DNA of 64,000 nt, from positions 62,001-126,000 of the forward strand of contig JALNQF010000027.1 of NCBI GenBank assembly GCA_028456385.1, read 5' to 3'. How positions within the stretch are numbered: the first letter of the stretch is position 1; each line of letters begins with the position of its first letter. The notes beneath the pieces are model-generated. The model ran no database searches. It worked only from the letters and a program-made list of their open reading frames with translations, and had not been told where the DNA came from. The stretch comes from Ophiosphaerella korrae. Lineage: Eukaryota; Ascomycota; Dothideomycetes; Pleosporales; Phaeosphaeriaceae. A program made the position numbers and the translations under genes. This document shows positions 57,826 to 64,000 of this stretch, one piece after another.

Positions 57826-59030
57826 TTAGGCCAGGATTTCCATAGCTTTCGGAATCTCATCAAAAGCTGTGCCGTCATGCGGCTGGCTAGTTTTGTCCCT
57901 TTTAACAAGACCTAAACGACCTCTCTCTACCCTGGCTACTAGAACATTATAAACATCGCCTGTGGTGTAAGCCTCGGTAAGTTCACCAATCACTCGGACA
58001 AGCTCATTCTCGTCGCGAGAAAAGGCCTCGTCCTTCTCTTCTATCCACTACGTCCCCTTTTCCTCGTTCTTGGTACGCCGGACAACGTCAATAGTAAAGT
58101 TGACGGTATCAGAGACTTCTTTGTGAGGCACCTTACCAGGAATATCGGTTGTTCCTTGAATTACTGTAACCCAATTAGTAAGCGTGATATCACTCGATTT
58201 GAGAATGAAGCAGGCATACCAGGTCTGATGAGTGTGGAAATATCATCAAAGCTATTGTCACCACTGTTGTTCATCACGGGCGCTTCCCTGGCTCGAATTT
58301 GCCCGGTCGCTGTGAGAACGACAAGTAGAAACTGATGGAACCGGTTGGCAACTGTGTGCGAGTGCCAGTCCCAAGCAGTTGCCTCGTCACAATGGTCTCG
58401 AAGAGATGCACAAATGGATACGGCAGCGGAGAGTCCTCCTGAAAGCGCCAAGTGAATCCCAGAGGAGAAAAAGGGTCAATGAACGCACCCGCATCTCCCA
58501 CGATACTTATGTACGGGCCCCCATACGAAGAAGCATTGTAGGGCCAATCCGAGGCATGTCTAATATCTCCTTCAAGCTCAACATCCTTTAAAAGGAGAGA
58601 GACGCCACTTGAGTCCTTGATTGATTGGAGATAGAAGCCACAAGTACAAGTAGTGTCCGACGCCTTCTTCTTCTTCTTCTTCTTAGAGGACATCTCCTGA
58701 TTCGTCGCGACTCCAATGGATGTAGTGCTATTGTGAAGAGGGATGAACCAAACCTATCTACTTCCATCTAAGATTAGACAGCTCATACGTATCACCCTCG
58801 GGATCTCCGCTCAAGGGCAAGCAGCGAGATGAGACTGAACTCACCTTGCAAAGCCTCGAAATAGGGTTGGCCTTCGACAGGAGTCCCTACACCATGTGGA
58901 GCTGCACCACACTAGTAGCCCCAGCTGGCAACATTCTTCAGGTATTGATTGAAGGTGCGATTCTTCAGGTACTTGGTACTGACAATACAGCACGGTAGCC
59001 TTGGCTGGAACAAACATCTAGTGCACTTGG
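57826..59030 (-). pseudogene. Flavin-dependent halogenase relic
   Basis: Minus-strand segments match the fungal phenolic halogenase type (as in resorcylic-lactone and griseofulvin pathways): KYLKNRTFNQYLKNVASWGY near 58990-58920, PVEGQPYFEALQ, VWFIPLHNSTTSIGVATNQE (58750-58690), ASSYGGPYISIVGDAGAFIDPF (58540-58470), then in another frame LALSGGLSAAVSICASLRD, QIRAREAPVMNNSGDNSFDD and a tail ending RLGLVKRDK...MEILA. Damage includes TAG after SWGY and TAG for Trp before VWF (TGG to TAG), GGA to AGA beside it, one T lost in CCTTTTTCTCC before LALSGG, TAG in the tail, and a pure CTT run (58664-58683) encoding extra Lys. A probable intron is 58768-58844. The FAD-binding N-terminus is not recognisable. 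The enzyme is dead. Confidence 0.78.
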
Positions 59031-60159
59031 ACCACTTTTCTGTGATCCACGGGACTATATAGAGCAAGCAGTATAGACCTATGTCGCAAGAATATTCGCG
59101 AACACTTTGGTTTCAAGCTTAACCATAGTCTGAAAACAGGTATTGTGTCAATTTCTACATTGATCCCGGAGCAGGGACTGTAAAGTTGACAAGCCTTTCT
59201 TGAGGCATGCGAATTGAGCTCACTAGATCAATCCGCAATAGCTCAGCATTATGACGTGTAACACTACGCGAAAGGGCTCTTGGATGCATGAGACAAACAT
59301 ACAATGATGCAAACGACCACTATTCATCCTGTGTTATGCCAGATTTGTCCCCTGTCCTATGCACTATTTTACATTCAAAACAATCATTCCACGTCATCAA
59401 AATCTGTTCCACGTCATGATTTAGCTTGCCAGCGACCTAGCTAGCACTGAGCTTGAGGAAACCGCTTGTCCCACCTGTAAGTCTACGGAACTGCGGTTGA
59501 TCGCCTCAGTGGAAACTGATCGCACCTTACGGCATTGTGCTGTGTAGTCTTGTCAGCGCCCTTCGGCACAGTGCCTTTGAGGGCATAGAGGCAGACGTTA
59601 TCGGCGAGCTCCACACAATATTGTGCGATTCCGCGCAACGAAAAGTATATCGAGGTTGGGCATATATTATGCGGTGCTGGCTTAACAGAACCCGTTCCGG
59701 AGGTTGCAAATTGTGCAGGGATTCATTTTGCAGATCGTTTCACTACTCCACAGCAGTAAATGTTGGAATCCATGCTCAATTACTATTATGTTGTGGTTCT
59801 TTGTCATCTTCTTTAACGCCAAAATTCAAGCGCGCATCTCGTGATGTGAATATCGTACGGCAAAAGTGCAAGCAGAGTGCGTGTATCCTCTGATTATTGA
59901 GATTGGCTTGTCCCGGGTTTAACTAAAGCTAGAAACAATCAAACGAGCAGATACCTGAACGTAATTGATCACAAACCCACCAGTCGCGACTATTATATCT
60001 TCCAAATTGAGCGCTCTAGACAAGGTCAGCCTGCTCGCGAGAGTGAGGCAATATTAACTTGGCTTGCCTGCGATCTCACGCTGCGGAGCGGGTGCTGTGC
60101 CAAACCCAAACGCTGACCGGGGGATGGTAGTGCCCAAGAAATGCTTGTGTCATTGCTTT
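59031..60159. other. Intergenic, possibly eroded halogenase N-terminus
   Basis: No convincing frame. The missing ~150 N-terminal residues of the halogenase would be expected in the first ~500 bp but I cannot recognise them. Confidence 0.4.
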
Positions 60160-60945
60160 TCATGCAGAAATATTTTTACTATGAGCATTCGCACTAATAT
60201 AAGCCGACAGCTGAATATGAAGTCTCAGCTCCTCTCGAAGCTGGCTGATTTCCAACTTTAAATTCGAGAGCTGTAGTTCGATGATCTCCCTTCTCCGCTG
60301 CTCGTCACGGTGCTCTGCCTCAAGGAGGCTTATGAGATCCTCCTGCTTACGGCGCGACTTAGCGGCTGCCTGGCGATTGCGCTCTTTGTATTTACCATCG
60401 TACTTCTCCCGCAGCTCCTTCACCTCCTGACTGGGCTGCATAGCCAACTCGACTAGCCGGATATCATCCTGGGATCTCGAATAGGAGCTCTCTGTCCTTA
60501 TGTTTGAGAACTGAAACCTACTGCTTGTCGATACCGTATTGGGCGCATGCGTTTCTAAGCCTAGCTCTTGCAATCCTAATCCCAGTGCCAGGTTGGCCTG
60601 ACCTATATCAGTCGTACTGGAGGTTTCAAGGGATGTTCCAATCCATTTGCCAGGACTCGAAAGATCGGAGAGCAGAGCATCAGTGGAAGGAGAATTGGCC
60701 GTTGTGGCAGGAAAAAGATCTGTCAGGCTGGGGTCTATCTGTATTTCATCGTGCGCTGAAATAGTTTGCGTCGTTTCAGGCGTAGGCTGCTGTGGATCAA
60801 AGATAGCGCGATTTAAGAAGTCTGTGATGTCTTCGGACCTGGCGAATAGTCAGCAGGGAATGTCTCAAGGTACTCACAGACGCCTATAGAAAGATCGTCT
60901 GTAGATCAAACACCGGTTGCCTACATTCCACCTGATAAGTCGCAT
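60160..60945 (-). CDS. bZIP transcription factor
   Basis: The main exon is 60160-60838. It encodes a ~90-residue acidic/Ser-Thr-rich part, then the basic region KERNRQAAAKSRRKQ (NxxAAxxSRR) and a zipper with Leu every seven residues (LISLLEAEHRDEQRR, IIELQLSNLKLEISQLREEL), an ATF/CREB-like layout. The C-terminus ends soon after the zipper. The frame has no ATG before the bZIP, so an upstream exon is needed; 60878-60945 with a 39-bp intron (60839-60877) fits frame and gives MRLIRWN as start, but is tentative. It lies next to the halogenase relic and could have been a pathway regulator (inference). Confidence 0.7.
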
Positions 60946-63666
60946 CCAATATTACGGTATAGATTGTTAAAGGCCTCCATAACCTCTTACGAACTGCGAA
61001 TCGGGATAGCTAGCGAGAAGGAATGTTCCTCGCGACTAAGTTATTCGTACGAAAGCAGTAATTTTATAACAATCTACGAGGGAAGCTTAAATGAATGAAA
61101 CGGCCACAAGCGACCAAGAAAAGAGGGCTGAAACTGGACTCTTCTGTTCTCAGGGTGCGGAAAGGAACAAAGGAATAAACTTAAGTCAATGAAAAAGACC
61201 TAAGAGTCGTCTTGATTACTCTGAATGCAGAACTAGACGAGTGATAACCTGTAAAGATTGGTGCTCATGAGCATAAAATTGAACCTGAAGCCACCGACAT
61301 ATGTTAAACCTAAAGTAGCTTCTATAATCTTCTCTGGTAGTTATATTGTCTTACCAACCCATATACATCTACCCAAAGAGACAAGGTCTAGTCGGCTCTT
61401 TGAACACAATAGATTTGACGAAAGTTTTAATCCTCGTAGAGTTTAATCGCAAGCAGGAGTATTTTCTTGGAGAAGAACGGGGTACATACAGTGTCTTCAC
61501 GGGTGGGGTGACATCGTTGTGGTATGCATCTACTTTTAGGGTAGCGAGGTTGCATGGTGTAGCTGGCCTTGAGCCTGGTTTTGGTAAAAAAATGCATCGG
61601 ACATTCGTCGGACGTCTTGGTGCCCTGTACGATGTGAGAGGTACAACTGTTGTATCCTCAAAGCCGCAGATACAAGTTGCAAAATGGAGTTTCATACCTC
61701 AATGGAGTTGTCTTCCCCTTCCGCTTGTCAATGCGGTCCGACCAAGTCTGGATATTCTGTACCGATCGGAGTGGATGAGCTTGAAAAAATGTACATGTTG
61801 GATGTAGCTATTCGATACACTGTACTACACCTGAGCATGTCAGATTACAGGCCAGAAGCATACAGCCTAGTCTCGGCCGGTAGTACGTACTTATCTTGCC
61901 AACAGCACACTCTAATGTGCCCATAGGAACAGATCTTACGAAACGGAATTTTCCAATGATGTCTTAGCCGACTCTTTGCCTTTGATAGGGGCTTTCTGCA
62001 GAATGAACTATCCCATGTTATCCCCTAATTACCCCGCTCAGAACAGCGAAGAATTACTTCCCTAACGTTCCAGTTAAATCCCCTACAGTGGGAAATTCAC
62101 AAGGTAGCTAGACCTTGCTTGAGCCTCACATTCGACTTAATAATAACACAGCACGCTGTACACTCTTGGTTAGTGTTCGTCAGAACTAAGGTCATGCGAT
62201 GGAGTGTTGGCAACACGAAGGGCGCACAAATTTTATTCGGTTTCGACAACAAGAAGTCTAGTTATCCGGCACAACACTAGTTGTGCTGGGAACGGGAGTA
62301 GAGACAACCACCCGGGCGCATCCGCGGCAGGCTTGGGTATGTATGGGATTCGTGTGGGCAGTACAAGCGAAATTCTGTCGTTCAGAATTGCGGGGCTGCC
62401 GATCCCGCCTCATCAAGGGGTGGCCGGAACCAAGCCAGGCGAGAATGACAAGAGCTCCCCTGAGACAGAGGCGCTCGTTGCTACGAATTTCCAACGACAG
62501 GAATGAACACTGTAACGAGAAATCCCGTCCTCGCCAGCGGTCGAAATGATGACGTCGTATCTCGCCGCCACTGTATATACGACGAACAACATCGCAAGCG
62601 TGCCAACGTCAGATTGCTTGATAGGATGGCGAATTCAACGTCGACTTGTGCCGGACCAGGTCTGGTACTATGGCTGGATTTATGGCATTGCGGCCTAGGC
62701 CTCCTACCGTCCTTCGAGCTGGACTTCTTTCCAATAGAACGAGGTGGTCGAAACGCCGTTGTAACTCGCCCTTCATGCAATGACTGCCGTCCGTACTGAC
62801 TTGAAATATTGCTGGGCTCCGCCGACGCCAACGCGGGCAGCACCATGAGTGACTCGCCGCGCAGGGATTGGATGCCCGTTTTAGCCCAGCAGATGCCGCG
62901 GTACTACCTTTAGTGATGGGAGAACTTCAAGGCATTTCCGCGTCAGTTGGTAACAATGCAGCATGAAATCAATTATTCTCTTGCAAAGACTTACAATGCG
63001 GAAAATTACAGGATGTTGCAAAATAGTAATTTCGCCACAGGACAGACTAACATATCTACACCCCAAATCGCGAGCTTGTATGAAGTAAAGTCGAAGTCAT
63101 CAGATACAGCCATGCCGCATGGGTCAGCGTATGCACGCCAATGCCAGCTGTCCCATACTGGCTGACAATACCGCGCCAAAATTACAACTTTGCGGTTCTA
63201 AGCTCAACAATTTCTAGGGTATTAGTCCACCTGAAGAAAACTGTGCAACCATTCGGTTCGATAATCAAGGCAGCCAAATTCCGGGGCTATCGACACTGGA
63301 AGCGAACCGATAGCACCTATTAAAAGGCATCGGTGCTAGAGAGTGATACCGTGGCCTTGCAAAGAGACGTGTTCACTCTAGTGTAGGTTTGTAGCGTGCA
63401 GATACTAAGGCAAAAGGTGGTTCGACAACGCCATCGCTTCTGCTGAGCTTATGCAATTTGTATTGAACAATTGCTGTGCACTCATGGCTCGAAAATCGGA
63501 GCACTCAATCAATTTCTGGGATCAGATTTGTATGTAATATGTATTCAACTCAGATTGTCACACTGATACAATCTTGCTTATAATAGTACGTACATGCACT
63601 AGCGTAGTTGAAAGGCTCTCAAAAAATAAAAAATAAACGAAAAGGGATGGAGACGCGCGGCATAAT
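60946..63666. other. Long gene-poor stretch
   Basis: 2.7 kb with several 100-150-codon frames on both strands (for example 61346-61807 +, 61369-61695 -, 62481-62846 -) but no motif, signal or splice pattern that I recognise. Overlapping open frames on both strands suggest decayed or random sequence. Confidence 0.4.
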
Positions 63667-64000
63667 TTAATTCTGTTTAGTGCCCAGGATCTTGGTCATG
63701 CCTACTTGGTATTCTAGTGCAGTAACGTCGTCATATTTAGCTGGGCTGTCTGTCGTGACGAACGCGGGCAAAGGGCCCACAGATACATCTCGACTAGCTT
63801 TCAAGAAGAACGCTGATGACATTCTTTCCGGAATTGCGGACTGTTTTGTCAATCGAGATGGCAAGCTGACCTGATGGATACCCGGTAGCATGAAGTCATT
63901 GGTCCACCTCTTCAATGTATCACTGACGTTTATAAGAAGGTCATCAGGTGCCTCGAAAGTGATGGGCACAAAGGTGCCCAGATCTTTTCTATCCTCGAAC
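63667..64000 (-). CDS. 2-oxoglutarate/Fe(II)-dependent oxygenase, C-terminal part
   Basis: The frame is open to the window end, so the N-terminus lies beyond 64000. Residues match the C-terminal half of the isopenicillin-N-synthase-like superfamily: LGTFVPITFEAP, LLINVSDTLKRWTNDFMLPG, IHQVSLPSR (His iron ligand), RMSSAFFLKASRDVSVGPLP (RxS 2OG-binding motif), and the tail ALEYQVGMTKILGTKQN. The HxD of the iron site lies upstream outside the window. Such enzymes hydroxylate or desaturate small molecules. It may belong to a metabolite cluster with the halogenase and bZIP. Confidence 0.8.
   Translation of the reverse strand, partial: FEDRKDLGTFVPITFEAPDDLLINVSDTLKRWTNDFMLPGIHQVSLPSRLTKQSAIPERMSSAFFLKASRDVSVGPLPAFVTTDSPAKYDDVTALEYQVGMTKILGTKQN

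Noticed and set aside
61346..61807. 153-codon + frame and an overlapping 108-codon - frame
   Set aside because: Both strands are open at once and neither has a motif; chance is more likely.

Overview
The window comes from a filamentous ascomycete (Pezizomycotina). Genes carry short introns (about 40-90 bp, GT..AG with CTAAC/CTGAC-like branch points). There are fungus-specific families: HET, F-box, Zn2Cys6, a fungal rhodopsin-type membrane protein, and NO VEIN-like ATPases. The first 9 kb is an extremely AT-rich repeat block in which Gln and Trp codons have almost all become TAA/TAG, the footprint of repeat-induced point mutation (RIP). All gene structures were derived by eye from splice signals and frame continuity; nothing was searched against a database.

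Layout. 1-9.2 kb: nested, RIP-killed Ty3/gypsy chromoviruses of two families (A and B), with four recognisable LTRs, one inverted. 9.5-13.9 kb: a small TA-flanked MITE, an inverted-repeat pair, one unrecognised ORF, a nuclear-looking acidic protein gene and a hairpin locus. 14.0-36.0 kb: a block of metabolic genes reading like a xenobiotic-degradation cluster: arylamine N-acyltransferase (NAT), amino acid transporter, aldo/keto reductase, metallo-beta-lactamase, FAD monooxygenase, Zn2Cys6 regulator, HSL-type esterase, dienelactone hydrolase, 3-hydroxyacyl-CoA dehydrogenase, CaiB-type CoA-transferase and malonyl-CoA-synthetase-like ligase. A dead Tc1/mariner element sits inside it. Most of these genes are broken by stops, frameshifts or deletions. 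Dienelactone hydrolase, hydroxyacyl-CoA dehydrogenase and CoA-transferase are fully open, and the monooxygenase is open but lacks an internal block. The content resembles the Fusarium FDB1/FDB2 benzoxazolinone-detoxification clusters; that link is inference.

36.2-43.3 kb: three secreted-protein genes around an F-box gene; two of the secreted proteins share a cysteine-domain pattern. 43.3-47.9 kb: a decayed fungal membrane-protein gene and an intact rhodopsin-type membrane protein. 49.4-56.4 kb: the most striking gene, an intact six-exon ORF of 2,262 residues joining an N-terminal HSP90-like (sacsin/NO VEIN) ATPase, a long middle, a DUF3883/NOV-C-like domain and a C-terminal HET domain. This is a plausible uncharacterised sensor-effector protein of fungal self/non-self recognition. 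57.8-64 kb: a decayed flavin-dependent halogenase, a bZIP gene and the 3' end of a 2-oxoglutarate/Fe(II) oxygenase, possibly the edge of a secondary-metabolite locus.

Nearly all multi-exon genes called intact keep frame over every junction, so the many disruptions in other genes are more likely real decay than poor sequence. Several indels do lie in homopolymers and should be checked in reads.
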